A stretch of 17,144 nucleotides of DNA from UMGS1613 sp045636225 (GTDB lineage: Bacteria > Bacillota_I > Bacilli_A > RF39 > UBA660): NCBI GenBank assembly GCA_045636225.1, contig JAZTXB010000040.1:1-17144 (forward strand), written 5' to 3'. The notes under the pieces were generated by a model that made no database searches, was not told where the DNA came from, and was given only the letters and a program-made list of their open reading frames with translations. A program made the position numbers and the translations under genes. The stretch's first letter is position 1. Each line of letters begins with the position of its first letter. Below, piece by piece: positions 6,759-15,544 of the stretch.

Positions 6759-7807
6759 GTAACTTTCTTTATATTACGAGTTATATCTTCTTTATAATAT
6801 TTATATGTTGTAACGACTATAATTGCAAGTGGGAATGAAATAAATACTCCTAGTACTCCAAATAGTATTCCACCTGCAAATAAGGCTATAATTGTAACAA
6901 GTGGATGAATTGAATTTGTCTTTCCATACACTGTTGGATTTATTACATAACTATCTACAGAACTTAAAATCGCAAATGCAATAATAGTTCTTATTAATAG
7001 TGCAGGACTTACTACAACTGCTGTTATTGCAGCTACTATATTTACTACTATCCCTCCGAATAAAGGTATTAAATTAGCAATTGCAGCTAAAAAACCTAGT
7101 AATATAGCATTGGGATGCCCTATAATTGTATAAACTAAAGTATATTCTATCAAAGTTATTACAATTATTTGAACAAGTCCATTTAAATATTTTTTCATTT
7201 CTATATCTAATGTTCTTATATAGTTATAAGTTTTTTTAGATCTTTTTTTAAAGAAAAACTTTATTTCTTCTCTAATACTATCCATATCAATTAAGAAATA
7301 TATAAAAGATGCAAAAACTATAAGTAAAGTTGATAAAAAACTTAAAGATGAATCTATTAAATTAATAGCACCATCTGATACATAAGTACCAAACTGAGAA
7401 AGTATAGTTTTAAATGTATCAGATAAACTATTTTCAAGACCAGCTAAATTAAAATCTAAACTAGTTTTTTGAATAGAATTAATAAATCCCATAATGTTTT
7501 CAAATAAACTCGATAACTGTCCAAGCATTATTGTAGTAACTAAGTACCCAACTAAAAATACAGCTAATAAAATTATAATTACAATTATTGTTATTCCGGC
7601 CCATTTAGGTATTTTTTTATCTTGCATAATTTGAAGAAATGGATGAAGTGCATAAGAGATTGCGAACGCAAATAAGAATGGCATTATTATTTCTATCACT
7701 TTACTAAGTACACCTGTCCACAAACTTCCAGTCTGATAAACAAAAAATACTATTAGAGCAATTAATGCTAAATTTACTAATTTATAATCTAATCTATTTT
7801 TTAACAT
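6746..7807 (-). CDS. AI-2E/PerM family membrane transporter (UPF0118)
   Basis: This 353-residue polytopic membrane protein has the family layout: paired N-terminal membrane helices (about residues 12-50), a third helix (about 68-95), an extracytoplasmic segment, and a C-terminal helix block. That block includes LLGFLAAIANLIPLFGGIVVNIVAAITAVV and GGILFGVLGVFISFPLAIIVV, the conserved core of PF01594. Members include TqsA (AI-2 export) and Na+/H+ antiporters, so the substrate is unknown. The ATG is five bases past the dtd stop, and its Shine-Dalgarno (AAAGG) lies in the end of dtd, so the two are translated from one message. In B. subtilis this slot holds lytH. Confidence 0.88.
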   Translation of the reverse strand: MLKNRLDYKLVNLALIALIVFFVYQTGSLWTGVLSKVIEIIMPFLFAFAISYALHPFLQIMQDKKIPKWAGITIIVIIILLAVFLVGYLVTTIMLGQLSSLFENIMGFINSIQKTSLDFNLAGLENSLSDTFKTILSQFGTYVSDGAINLIDSSLSFLSTLLIVFASFIYFLIDMDSIREEIKFFFKKRSKKTYNYIRTLDIEMKKYLNGLVQIIVITLIEYTLVYTIIGHPNAILLGFLAAIANLIPLFGGIVVNIVAAITAVVVSPALLIRTIIAFAILSSVDSYVINPTVYGKTNSIHPLVTIIALFAGGILFGVLGVFISFPLAIIVVTTYKYYKEDITRNIKKVTNND

Positions 7808-7812
7808 TTTAT

Positions 7813-8247
7813 CTACCTTTCCAAATGAATGGTTACAGGACCATCATTTGTAATACTTACTTTCATATCTGCACCAAATATTCCAGTTTCAACATGTATA
7901 TGTTCACTTAATTTTTTATTAAATTCATCATAAAGTAAAATAGATTTATCTCCACCCATGGCATTCACATAACTAGGTCTATTTCCTTTTTTAGTATCTG
8001 CATATAGTGTAAACTGAGAAATACTAAGTATATCGCCCCCAACATCAAGTATAGACTTATTCATAACTCCAGCCTCATCATCAAAAATTCTTAAATTAAG
8101 AACTCTATTTATTAAATAATCTATTTTTGATGAATCATCATCATGAGTAAATCCAACTAGTAAAACAAGACCTTTATCTATTGCACCTACAATTTTACCA
8201 TCTACACTTACACTTGAATTTAAACTTCTTTGTACAAGTATTCTCAT
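7813..8247 (-). CDS. dtd: D-aminoacyl-tRNA deacylase
   Basis: This 144-residue enzyme hydrolyses D-amino acids (and Gly mischarged on tRNA-Ala) from tRNA. Both family motifs are present: SQFTLYAD (Ser77-Gln78) and the cross-subunit NDGPVTI (Gly136-Pro137). The length is normal and it ends HLER. Its ATG overlaps the relA stop as TAATG (shared base 8247), so translation is probably coupled to relA. The relA-dtd pair is conserved in Bacilli. Confidence 0.95.
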   Translation of the reverse strand: MRILVQRSLNSSVSVDGKIVGAIDKGLVLLVGFTHDDDSSKIDYLINRVLNLRIFDDEAGVMNKSILDVGGDILSISQFTLYADTKKGNRPSYVNAMGGDKSILLYDEFNKKLSEHIHVETGIFGADMKVSITNDGPVTIHLER

Positions 8248-10406
8248 TACTTTATAATCCTTTCTACTCTAATTATTTTATCTAACATTTCTAAATCATT
8301 TATAAATTTATTTAATTTTTCTGTATTTGAAACAAGAACTACTATGTCAAATAAAAAATTATCACTACTATTAATAGTATTTATACTTTGAACTATTATA
8401 TCAGATGAAGAAGTTTTAGAAATAATATCTATAAGTACACTTTTATTATCAAGTGCATGAACTAATATATTAGTTGAATACTTTTTATTTATAACATCAT
8501 TCCAAGATACATCTATTAATCTTTCTTCTATTTCACTTATATTAGGACAATTACATCTATGTACACTAATACCATTTCCTTTAGTAATATATCCTACAAT
8601 AACATCACCTGGTATTGGTTTACAACAAGAAGCAACATTTACTTTAACTTCGTCTATGCCTTCTACAATAATGTCATTTTTAACATGAATTTTAACTTCT
8701 GAATTATTATTAACTTTACTTAATAATAGTTCTTCTTTAGATTGTTCTTCTATGTTTATTATATTTACTACAGAAATAGTACTAAATTTACCACTACCTA
8801 TTCCTATATAAAGTTCAGTTAGATCTCCTACATGAAATTCCTCAAGTATTTTATCAATATTTTCATCCTTATAAAATTCTACATTAGATACCTTTTTTCT
8901 TCTAAGTTCTTTTAATAATAATTCTTCACCTTTTTTTAAATTTTCTTCTTTATCTATTCTATTAAAATAAGCCTTTATCTTATTTTTGGCTTGAGCAGTA
9001 TATGCCATATTTATCCATTCACGAGAAGGTGTTGAACTTTTATTAGTATTTATCTTTACTATATCATTATTTTGTAATTGATAATCAAGAGAAACTATAT
9101 TTCCATTTACAATAGCACCTACCATAGAATCACCAACTTTACTATGAACTCTATAAGCAAAATCTATTGGAGTTGCTCCTGATGGAAGTTCTATTACATC
9201 CCCTTTTGGAGTAAATACATATATTATATTTTTAAGAACATCTTCTTTAACACTATTTACAAATAATTCATCATTTTCTGCTTCTGTAGAAAGTTCCATA
9301 ATATTTCTAAAAAATTGCAATTTATCTTCCATAGCAGATTGCATTATAGACTTACCCTTTTCTTTGTAAGACCAGTGTGAAGCAACACCGTGTTCAGCAA
9401 CTTGATCCATAGCATAAGTTCTTATTTGAATTTCATATAGCTGTCCATTTTCACCAAACACAGTTGTATGCAAGGATTGATATCCATTTTCCTTAGGCAT
9501 AGCTATATAATCTTTAAATCTTTTTGGTATTGGTCTATACTTTGAATGAATTATCCCAAGAGTTTGATAACAATCTTGGTCTGTATCTACAAAAATTCTA
9601 AGTGCAAGTAAATCATATATATCACTAAATCTTCTACCTGTATCTAATTTTTTATAAATACTATAAATACTTTTAGCTCTACCTTTTATTTTATGATTAA
9701 TACCATGATTATTTAAGATTTCAATAAGACTATTCATCATTAAATCTACATTAGCATTTCTCTCTAATTTAGATTGATTTAACTTTTCTACTATTGAAAA
9801 ATAAACATCAGGTTTAGAATATCTAAGTGATAAATCTTCAAGTTCACTTTTTATTTTATTCATACCAAGTCTATGCGCAATAGGTACTAAAATTTCAAGA
9901 GTTTCTTTAGAATTTTCCTTTTGACTTTTCTCACTTAATATCCAAAGAGTTCTCATGTTATGAAGTCTATCAGCTAGTTTTATAAATAAAATTCTAACAT
10001 CTTCAGTAAGACCTACTAATATTTTTCTATGATTAGCAAGTAAAGCCTCATTATCTCCACTAAAATTCAATTTATTTATTTTAGTAACACCATTTACTAA
10101 ATTAGCTATTTCACTGCTGAATTCATTGGATATATCTTCTTTAGTTACATCACAATCTTCTATAGTATCATGAAGTAAAGCTGCACATATAGTTTGATAA
10201 TCAGCATTAATTTCAGATAATATGTAGGCTACATTTAAAGGATGAGTTATATAATCCTCACCAGTATGCCTTTTTTGTCCAAAATGTTTTTCATAAGCAA
10301 AAAGATAAGCTTTTGTTATTAATTTTTTTGATTTTGTATCTTTTATATAAGTAGATACTTTTTCAAATAGTTCATCAAAAGTTAAATTTGGTTTATCTTT
10401 TCTCAT
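8247..10406 (-). CDS. relA: Bifunctional (p)ppGpp synthetase/hydrolase (Rel)
   Basis: This 719-residue long RSH enzyme makes and degrades (p)ppGpp in the stringent response. The N-terminal HD hydrolase is intact (HTGEDYITHPLNVAYIL, LLHDTIEDC, KLADRLHNMRT), so it should hydrolyse. The synthetase domain (about 210-370) has RFKDYIAMPKENGYQSLHTTV and EIQIRT. The RFKD charge motif is that of bifunctional Rel, not of mono-functional RelA (EXDD). TGS (about 395-455), a zinc-finger domain with SCCKP and HRCNC, and a C-terminal ACT domain (about 645-719) follow. I use the ATG at 10406, six bases after AGGTG; an in-frame GTG at 10415 is part of that site. It heads an operon with dtd and the transporter. 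Confidence 0.95.
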   Translation of the reverse strand: MRKDKPNLTFDELFEKVSTYIKDTKSKKLITKAYLFAYEKHFGQKRHTGEDYITHPLNVAYILSEINADYQTICAALLHDTIEDCDVTKEDISNEFSSEIANLVNGVTKINKLNFSGDNEALLANHRKILVGLTEDVRILFIKLADRLHNMRTLWILSEKSQKENSKETLEILVPIAHRLGMNKIKSELEDLSLRYSKPDVYFSIVEKLNQSKLERNANVDLMMNSLIEILNNHGINHKIKGRAKSIYSIYKKLDTGRRFSDIYDLLALRIFVDTDQDCYQTLGIIHSKYRPIPKRFKDYIAMPKENGYQSLHTTVFGENGQLYEIQIRTYAMDQVAEHGVASHWSYKEKGKSIMQSAMEDKLQFFRNIMELSTEAENDELFVNSVKEDVLKNIIYVFTPKGDVIELPSGATPIDFAYRVHSKVGDSMVGAIVNGNIVSLDYQLQNNDIVKINTNKSSTPSREWINMAYTAQAKNKIKAYFNRIDKEENLKKGEELLLKELRRKKVSNVEFYKDENIDKILEEFHVGDLTELYIGIGSGKFSTISVVNIINIEEQSKEELLLSKVNNNSEVKIHVKNDIIVEGIDEVKVNVASCCKPIPGDVIVGYITKGNGISVHRCNCPNISEIEERLIDVSWNDVINKKYSTNILVHALDNKSVLIDIISKTSSSDIIVQSINTINSSDNFLFDIVVLVSNTEKLNKFINDLEMLDKIIRVERIIK

Positions 10407-10424
10407 ATATATCACCTATATTTA

Positions 10425-10453
10425 ATTATATCACGTAAGATAAAATAAGTGAA
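10425..10453 (-). promoter_or_regulatory. Promoter of the relA-dtd operon
   Basis: -35 TTCACT (10453-10448), 17-bp spacer, extended -10 TGATATAAT with TATAAT at 10430-10425. The predicted leader is very short. Confidence 0.65.
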
Positions 10454-10488
10454 TAAAATAAATTTTAATTACTTAATTTTTATAAAAG

Positions 10489-10515
10489 AAAAGGAATTAA
10501 CAATTAATTCCTTTT
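10489..10515 (-). terminator. Terminator of comN-secDF containing the secDF stop
   Basis: A perfect 12-bp stem AAAAGGAATTAA (10489-10500) / TTAATTCCTTTT (10504-10515) with a 3-nt loop. The secDF TAA (10499-10497) lies in the stem. U-rich sequence (UUUUCUUUU) follows on the minus strand. Confidence 0.75.
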
Positions 10516-12821
10516 ACTTGCAATTCTTCTTTTTCTTTTTTAGCATTCTTATCATCATACCAATGTTTATTTGGATCTTTACCTATATTTTTCTTTTCAA
10601 TAGTCATCCAGATTTGACTTGATATAAAGATACTTGAGAATGTACCAACAATAAGTCCAATAAGTAAAGCTATATTAAAGTTTATTATTTCATATGAACC
10701 TAAGAATATTAAACTTACAACAGGAAGAAGAGTTGTTACTGTAGTTATTAAACAGCGCATAATAGTTTGTCTTAAACTTACATTAACAATTTCTTTCAAG
10801 TCTTCTACTTTCTTTATCTTATCTTTATATAATTTAGTCTTATTCTCTCTAATTCTATCAAATATTACTATTGTATTATTTATAGAATATCCAATTATAG
10901 AAAGTATAGCAGCAATAAACATACTATTTATTTCAATTCTAAGTAAACTAAATGCGATTAATACCATAACACAGTCATGAACAAGAGCTATAATAGCACT
11001 TACTGCATAACTAAATTTAAATCTTATACTTACATATAAAACCATACCAATACAAGCATAAACAAGTGCTAATAACGCATTCTTAGTTATATTCTTTTTA
11101 ACTTGATTAGATATAGCACCAACACTAGTTGTAGCATCATATTTATCATTAAAATATTCTTCAACTTTATTAGTAGCTTCATTATCAAGCACATTATCTA
11201 CAGTTACATATACTCTATTCTTTTCTATTTCTTCTATTTTTTCTACTTTATATTCTAATTCCACTAAATCTTTTTCAACATCACTAATAGTCATTTTTTT
11301 ATTAGATTTTATTTCTATAGTAGAACCACCCTTAAAATCAATACCTAAATTTAAACCTTCACTATAAGTAAACATAGCACCTACTGCAATTATAATTGCA
11401 ACTACTATAAATACAATATTTTTAGGTCTAACAAAATCAAATTTACTTTCTTTTTTAGATTCTTTATAACCTATAAATAATTTTTTATGATTTTCAAACT
11501 TTTCACTTTTTACGAATAAATTTAACATATATCTATTTAGATATACCATTACTAAGAATGTTACTATAATACTTATAATTAACATAGTAGCAAACCCTTT
11601 AACGCTACTTTCTCCAAATGCAAATAGGATAACAGCAGCAATTAGTGTAGTAACATTAGCATCTAATATAGATACAAATGAATCTTTACTACCTTGTGCA
11701 TATGCAGTTTTTAAACTTACACCTCTTTTTAACTCTTCTTTAATTCTAGCAAAACTTATAACAGCTGAATCAACTGCCATACCAATACCAATTACAAGAG
11801 CTGCAATTCCTTGAAGTGATAATCTACCCCCTGCTAAGTTAAATATTAAAAGCGTTAAAGCTGTATAACCAAGTATACTAACACTAGCAATTAAGCCACT
11901 AAATCTATATATAAGAATTAATAAAACAGCTATTAATGAAATACCTACTACACCAGCAGTAAAAGTCTTCTCAAGAGAATTTTCTCCAAATGAGGCAGTT
12001 ACTGTTTTAGAAGATATTTCAGTTAATTTAGTTGGCATACTACCACTATTAATTAAATCAACTAATCCTTGAGCTTCTTCTACTTCAAAGTTCCCTTCAA
12101 TAATTACATCACTAGAAAATCCTTGTGATACACCTGCTACAGATAAACAATTAGAATTTTCTAAATCACCACATCTATGAAGTACTTGTTCAGTAGTTTC
12201 TTTTCCATCTTCACCAGTAACTATTTCATTAGTATAGTATCCATAACCATTACCTACTGTACTTAATTTGTAACTTTCTTCATAATCTAACCAAATTACG
12301 ATCATATTATTTTCTAATTGACTAACTTTTTTAGTTTGTTTATAAAATTCATCATAATCTTTAACACTTAAAGAAATTACATAACCACGATTTGCTTCAT
12401 ATTGTACAGAAGCTCCTCCACTATTTAAAACATCACTAGTCATTAAAAGTTCACCATCAATAGTGCTAAAAGTTAGAGCAGCTGTTGTACTTATTGTTTT
12501 TCTTGCATCATCAATATTATCTACACCAGCCATTGTAACACGGATATTATTTCCTTCTATAGCTATTTCTGGTTCGCTTACCCCTAGGGCATTTATACGT
12601 TTATCAATAATCCTATAAGTACTACTTACCATATCATCAGTAACTTTTGAATTATCAATACTATTTACTTCGTATAATACTTCAAACCCACCTTGTAAAT
12701 CTAGTCCATAATTTAAATTTTTTATTGAATAATATACACCTAATACTGATACTAATAATACTGCGAATAATAAAAGAATCGCATTGCTAATTTTAGTCTT
12801 TAAATTCTTCTTCTTTGCCAT
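10497..12821 (-). CDS. secDF: Fused protein-export membrane protein SecDF
   Basis: This 774-residue SecD-SecF fusion is an RND-type partner of SecYEG that uses the proton gradient to aid late translocation. The SecD half has an N-terminal helix, NYGLDLQGGFEVLYEV, a large extracytoplasmic P1 domain (about 55-280), and a membrane block with GIGMAVDSAVISFARIKEELKRG. The SecF half begins about residue 465, has GIDFKGGSTIEI, and ends with IIGYSINNTIVIFDRIREN. Twelve membrane helices are expected in all. Fusion is usual in Bacilli. The frame allows starts at 12830, 12827 and 12821; I prefer 12821 (MAKKK), since GGA eight bases upstream is the only Shine-Dalgarno-like site. It overlaps comN by 29 bases. 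recJ and apt, which follow secDF in B. subtilis, are absent. Confidence 0.94.
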   Translation of the reverse strand: MAKKKNLKTKISNAILLLFAVLLVSVLGVYYSIKNLNYGLDLQGGFEVLYEVNSIDNSKVTDDMVSSTYRIIDKRINALGVSEPEIAIEGNNIRVTMAGVDNIDDARKTISTTAALTFSTIDGELLMTSDVLNSGGASVQYEANRGYVISLSVKDYDEFYKQTKKVSQLENNMIVIWLDYEESYKLSTVGNGYGYYTNEIVTGEDGKETTEQVLHRCGDLENSNCLSVAGVSQGFSSDVIIEGNFEVEEAQGLVDLINSGSMPTKLTEISSKTVTASFGENSLEKTFTAGVVGISLIAVLLILIYRFSGLIASVSILGYTALTLLIFNLAGGRLSLQGIAALVIGIGMAVDSAVISFARIKEELKRGVSLKTAYAQGSKDSFVSILDANVTTLIAAVILFAFGESSVKGFATMLIISIIVTFLVMVYLNRYMLNLFVKSEKFENHKKLFIGYKESKKESKFDFVRPKNIVFIVVAIIIAVGAMFTYSEGLNLGIDFKGGSTIEIKSNKKMTISDVEKDLVELEYKVEKIEEIEKNRVYVTVDNVLDNEATNKVEEYFNDKYDATTSVGAISNQVKKNITKNALLALVYACIGMVLYVSIRFKFSYAVSAIIALVHDCVMVLIAFSLLRIEINSMFIAAILSIIGYSINNTIVIFDRIRENKTKLYKDKIKKVEDLKEIVNVSLRQTIMRCLITTVTTLLPVVSLIFLGSYEIINFNIALLIGLIVGTFSSIFISSQIWMTIEKKNIGKDPNKHWYDDKNAKKEKEELQVKGINC

Positions 12822-13110
12822 AATCATCATCCCATTTCATATTTTCTAAGTTTGGCTTAATAACTTTTTTTCTTATTTCAGCTTTAACATACTCATCTAT
12901 CTCTTGATTATCAAGATTAAGTATATCATCTACCATTTGATATAAAAGTAAATTATTAGCCTTAGACCATTTTGTAATTTTTAGATAATTCCATATATCA
13001 TCTTTCTTAATGTAATCTAAATCATTTCTTTTTAACTCTATTACTTTAGTATTAAGTGCTGGAGTAACTCTATCGTATAATTCTTTAATATTATTAAATT
13101 CTATATCCAT
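12793..13110 (-). CDS. comN: ComN-like post-transcriptional regulator
   Basis: This 105-residue soluble protein matches the small ComN/YrzD family (post-transcriptional regulator). It has an ELYDRVTPALNTKVIELKRND segment, a DIWNYLKITKWSKANN segment and an LLLYQMVDDILNL segment, then an acidic tail. In B. subtilis ComN controls comE mRNA and sits at division sites and poles through DivIVA. comN is next to secDF there as here, which supports the call. The ATG at 13110 has GGAGGT at 13120-13115, five bases upstream; an ATG four codons earlier overlaps that site. Its 3' end overlaps secDF, implying coupled translation. No DNA-uptake genes are visible in the window, so its target here is unknown. 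Confidence 0.82.
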   Translation of the reverse strand: MDIEFNNIKELYDRVTPALNTKVIELKRNDLDYIKKDDIWNYLKITKWSKANNLLLYQMVDDILNLDNQEIDEYVKAEIRKKVIKPNLENMKWDDDYGKEEEFKD

Positions 13111-13145
13111 AAATACCTCCATATATTTTAACTAGACACATATAC

Positions 13146-13151
13146 ATTATA
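13146..13151 (-). promoter_or_regulatory. Candidate -10 box for comN-secDF
   Basis: TATAAT lies on the minus strand about 35 bases upstream of the comN start. The hexamer at the right spacing is TTTAAA, a poor -35, so support is moderate. Confidence 0.4.
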
Positions 13152-13193
13152 TATTAAAATAAAACTTTTTTAAAGGAATTTTTTAAAAAATAT

Positions 13194-13221
13194 AAAAAAA
13201 ATACCAAAATTAGATATTTTT
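13194..13221 (-). terminator. Terminator containing the stop of the 307-residue ORF
   Basis: On the minus strand AAAAATATC pairs with GGTATTTTT, using a G-U pair, so it works only in this direction. The TAA stop (13212-13210) lies in the loop. A long U-tract follows. Confidence 0.6.
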
Positions 13222-14133
13222 TTTATTTAATATTTTAGTAACAGGTTGTTCTTCTAAATTTTTCTTACGTATTCTTGCAGTTTCAACTGCATCATTATGT
13301 ATAGTTTCAGTAACAATATTTCTTATTTCTTTTAATTCTTTTATTAAATTTTCAATTAGTTTTGGTCTAACAATACTATCACTATATGTTATATCTTTAC
13401 CATTATATACTATTTTAGGTGCAAATACACTTTTTACTGCATCATTACAAGTAGAAGATATATTAATTTTTTCATTTGCTCTTAATTCAGTAGCATTTGT
13501 CTCTATTAGATCACACTGTATGTTTAATTTATTAGCAATTATAATTGTATCTATTAAAGTTATTAAATTTGAATCAATCAATATGTTATTTTCCATTCTT
13601 AAATTTGCGTCATTAATTTCAAGTTCTTTAGCGTTAAATTTAAAAAATGTATTTATTTTTTTATCCTCAATAGTTGAAACTTTATATATGCGTTCTAAAT
13701 AAATTTTATCAGCCGTAACTTCCATATTCATATTAGACACAAAATGACAACCAATAAAATTACATATTTTAGCACCTCTAATAAATATATTATTTAAACA
13801 TAAGTAACAATCACAAAATCTTAACTCAGAATTAGGTGCATATATATTTATAAATTCATTAAAAGCTATATCATTAAACAAATAAATTGTTTTGGATATA
13901 TTTCCACTTTCAAAATTCTTATATATTTTTGTAGCTTCATTTTCTATTTCTCTTATTGATGGTAAACGGAGGTTAGCTGCATTTCTTTCATTTAGTATAC
14001 CTACATCCATCCTTACATATAGATTATTTTCTTCTATAAAATAATTAGTCACATTAGGAACTATTTTCTTTAAAGCTTTATCTAATGCCTTTTCTTGATT
14101 TATTTTATGGATTTTTTCACTAATTTTAGTCAT
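13210..14133 (-). CDS. Unrecognised beta-rich protein
   Basis: I do not recognise this 307-residue protein. There is no signal peptide and no membrane segment. Residues about 85-245 alternate short hydrophobic/Asn/Ile strands in a repeating pattern (for example LRFCDCYLCLNNIFIRGAKICNFIGCHF, then LEINDANLRMENNILIDSNLITLIDTIIIANKLNI). This looks like a parallel beta-helix or other solenoid, as in pentapeptide-repeat, bactofilin-like or adhesin-stalk folds. The N-terminus (1-80) and C-terminus (255-307, EARIRKKNLEE-type charged helix) look helical. AGGAAGTGG just upstream supports the ATG. It is monocistronic, with a good promoter and a terminator, and diverges from the SpoVB-like gene. Codon and base use match its neighbours, so it looks lineage-specific rather than recently acquired. 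Confidence 0.75.
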   Translation of the reverse strand: MTKISEKIHKINQEKALDKALKKIVPNVTNYFIEENNLYVRMDVGILNERNAANLRLPSIREIENEATKIYKNFESGNISKTIYLFNDIAFNEFINIYAPNSELRFCDCYLCLNNIFIRGAKICNFIGCHFVSNMNMEVTADKIYLERIYKVSTIEDKKINTFFKFNAKELEINDANLRMENNILIDSNLITLIDTIIIANKLNIQCDLIETNATELRANEKINISSTCNDAVKSVFAPKIVYNGKDITYSDSIVRPKLIENLIKELKEIRNIVTETIHNDAVETARIRKKNLEEQPVTKILNKKNI

Positions 14134-14157
14134 AATACCACTTCCTAGTAGTTATAT

Positions 14158-14186
14158 ATTTTATAAAATATAAAAATTAAAGTCAA
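14158..14186 (-). promoter_or_regulatory. Promoter of the 307-residue ORF
   Basis: -35 TTGACT (14186-14181), 17-bp spacer, -10 TAAAAT (14163-14158). Confidence 0.65.
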
Positions 14187-14233
14187 TATTATATTTAGTA
14201 CTTTTTTACCTATTTAGTGAATAAACTTGTACT

Positions 14234-15532
14234 ATGAAAAACAAATTTATAAAATCTACTTTAATACTTATAATTGGTGGTTTTTTTACTAAGTTATTAG
14301 GTCTAGTTATAAAAATAGTTTTAACTAGATTAATTGGTACTGAAGGTATTGGTCTTTATTCTATGATTATGCCTACATTTTTACTACTTAATAGTATAGC
14401 GCAGTTAGGACTTCCAACTGCCTTAAATATACTTATTTCAAATGGCAAATTAAACACAAAAAATTTAGTAGCTACTGCAATAGTTATATCACTTTCTATT
14501 GATTTTTTAATAATGCTATTTTTAATAATATCTTCTAATTATTTAAGTACCAATTTACTTAATAATTCTAATCTTTCTACATCTTTTTTAGCTATAGGAT
14601 TCGTACTTCCATTTATAACTATATCAAATTGTCTTAGAAGTTATTTTTTTGCAAAAGAAAGAATGTATCCTCATGTAATTACTAATATTATAGAAGATCT
14701 TGTAAAATTAATATTTATAATAATTGGTATTCCATTTTTTATTACTAAAGGTGTTCACTATGCGGTTACATTTGTAATACTTTCTAACATATTTTGTGAA
14801 CTTTCTAGTATAATTATATTTTTATTTTTACTACCTAATTTTAAATACAAAAAAGAAGAAGTAAAACCTAATAAAAAAAATATAAAAGAATTATTTAAGA
14901 TAGCTCTACCAACTACAGGTAGTAGATTAATAGGTTCTGTTGGATATTTTTTAGAACCTATAATAATTACTTTTGTACTAACTAAAATAGGATATTCAAA
15001 TAAATTTATAGTTAATGAATATGGAATTATAAATGGATATGTTATGCAGTTAGTACTGCTTCCTTCTTTTTTTACCGCTGCTATATCACAAGCTTTAATA
15101 CCAATAATATCTAAAAACTATTCAAATGGTAAATATAACTATGTGAAAAAGAAAATAAAACAAGCAATATTTTTTTCACTATTAATAGGTATACCTGCAA
15201 CTATTATTTTTGAATTATTTCCAGATATATTACTTAAATTATTTTTTAATACCAACAAAGGTATACATTATATAAAAGTAATTGCCCCTATCTGTCTACT
15301 TCATTATATACAGTCTCCTATATCAAGTAGTCTTCAAGCTATGGGTTCTGCTAAAACATCTATGACAGGAACATTGCTTGGAATGATTCTTAGAACATTA
15401 TCTCTATTTATATTTTCATTTCTAAATATAGGACTTTGGTCTTTAGTAATAGCAACTAGTATAAATATTATATTTGTTACCTTATTTGATTATTATAATG
15501 TAAAAAAAATATTAAAAAAACATCCTATCTAA
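14234..15532 (+). CDS. spoVB: SpoVB-like MOP-superfamily lipid flippase
   Basis: This 432-residue polytopic protein of the polysaccharide/oligosaccharide exporter (MOP) superfamily begins MKNKFIKSTLILIIGGFFTKLLG, then RLIGTEGIGLYSMIMPTF and GLPTALN. That is the conserved N-terminus of stage V sporulation protein B, needed for spore cortex synthesis. SpoVB is usually about 500-520 residues; this one lacks the last two or so helices, though it ends cleanly in a hairpin terminator, so it may be a short family form. In B. subtilis spoVB lies beside comN-secDF, which supports the call over a general MurJ or Wzx flippase. No Shine-Dalgarno is visible before the ATG (upstream reads AAACTTGTACT), so initiation may be leaderless or weak. 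The start itself agrees with family alignment. Confidence 0.78.
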   Translation: MKNKFIKSTLILIIGGFFTKLLGLVIKIVLTRLIGTEGIGLYSMIMPTFLLLNSIAQLGLPTALNILISNGKLNTKNLVATAIVISLSIDFLIMLFLIISSNYLSTNLLNNSNLSTSFLAIGFVLPFITISNCLRSYFFAKERMYPHVITNIIEDLVKLIFIIIGIPFFITKGVHYAVTFVILSNIFCELSSIIIFLFLLPNFKYKKEEVKPNKKNIKELFKIALPTTGSRLIGSVGYFLEPIIITFVLTKIGYSNKFIVNEYGIINGYVMQLVLLPSFFTAAISQALIPIISKNYSNGKYNYVKKKIKQAIFFSLLIGIPATIIFELFPDILLKLFFNTNKGIHYIKVIAPICLLHYIQSPISSSLQAMGSAKTSMTGTLLGMILRTLSLFIFSFLNIGLWSLVIATSINIIFVTLFDYYNVKKILKKHPI

Positions 15533-15544
15533 GCCTAGGATGTT
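15512..15544. terminator. Bidirectional terminator between spoVB and the small ORF
   Basis: A 9-bp stem AACATCCTA (15519-15527) / TAGGATGTT (15536-15544) has an 8-nt loop that includes the spoVB TAA (15530-15532). The opposite gene's TAA (15545-15543) overlaps the other arm. Towards the minus strand it is followed by seven U; towards the plus strand by a weaker ATTTTAT. Confidence 0.75.

Noticed and set aside
13520..13702. Plus-strand 60-codon reading frame
   Set aside because: Shadow of the 307-residue gene, no ribosome site.
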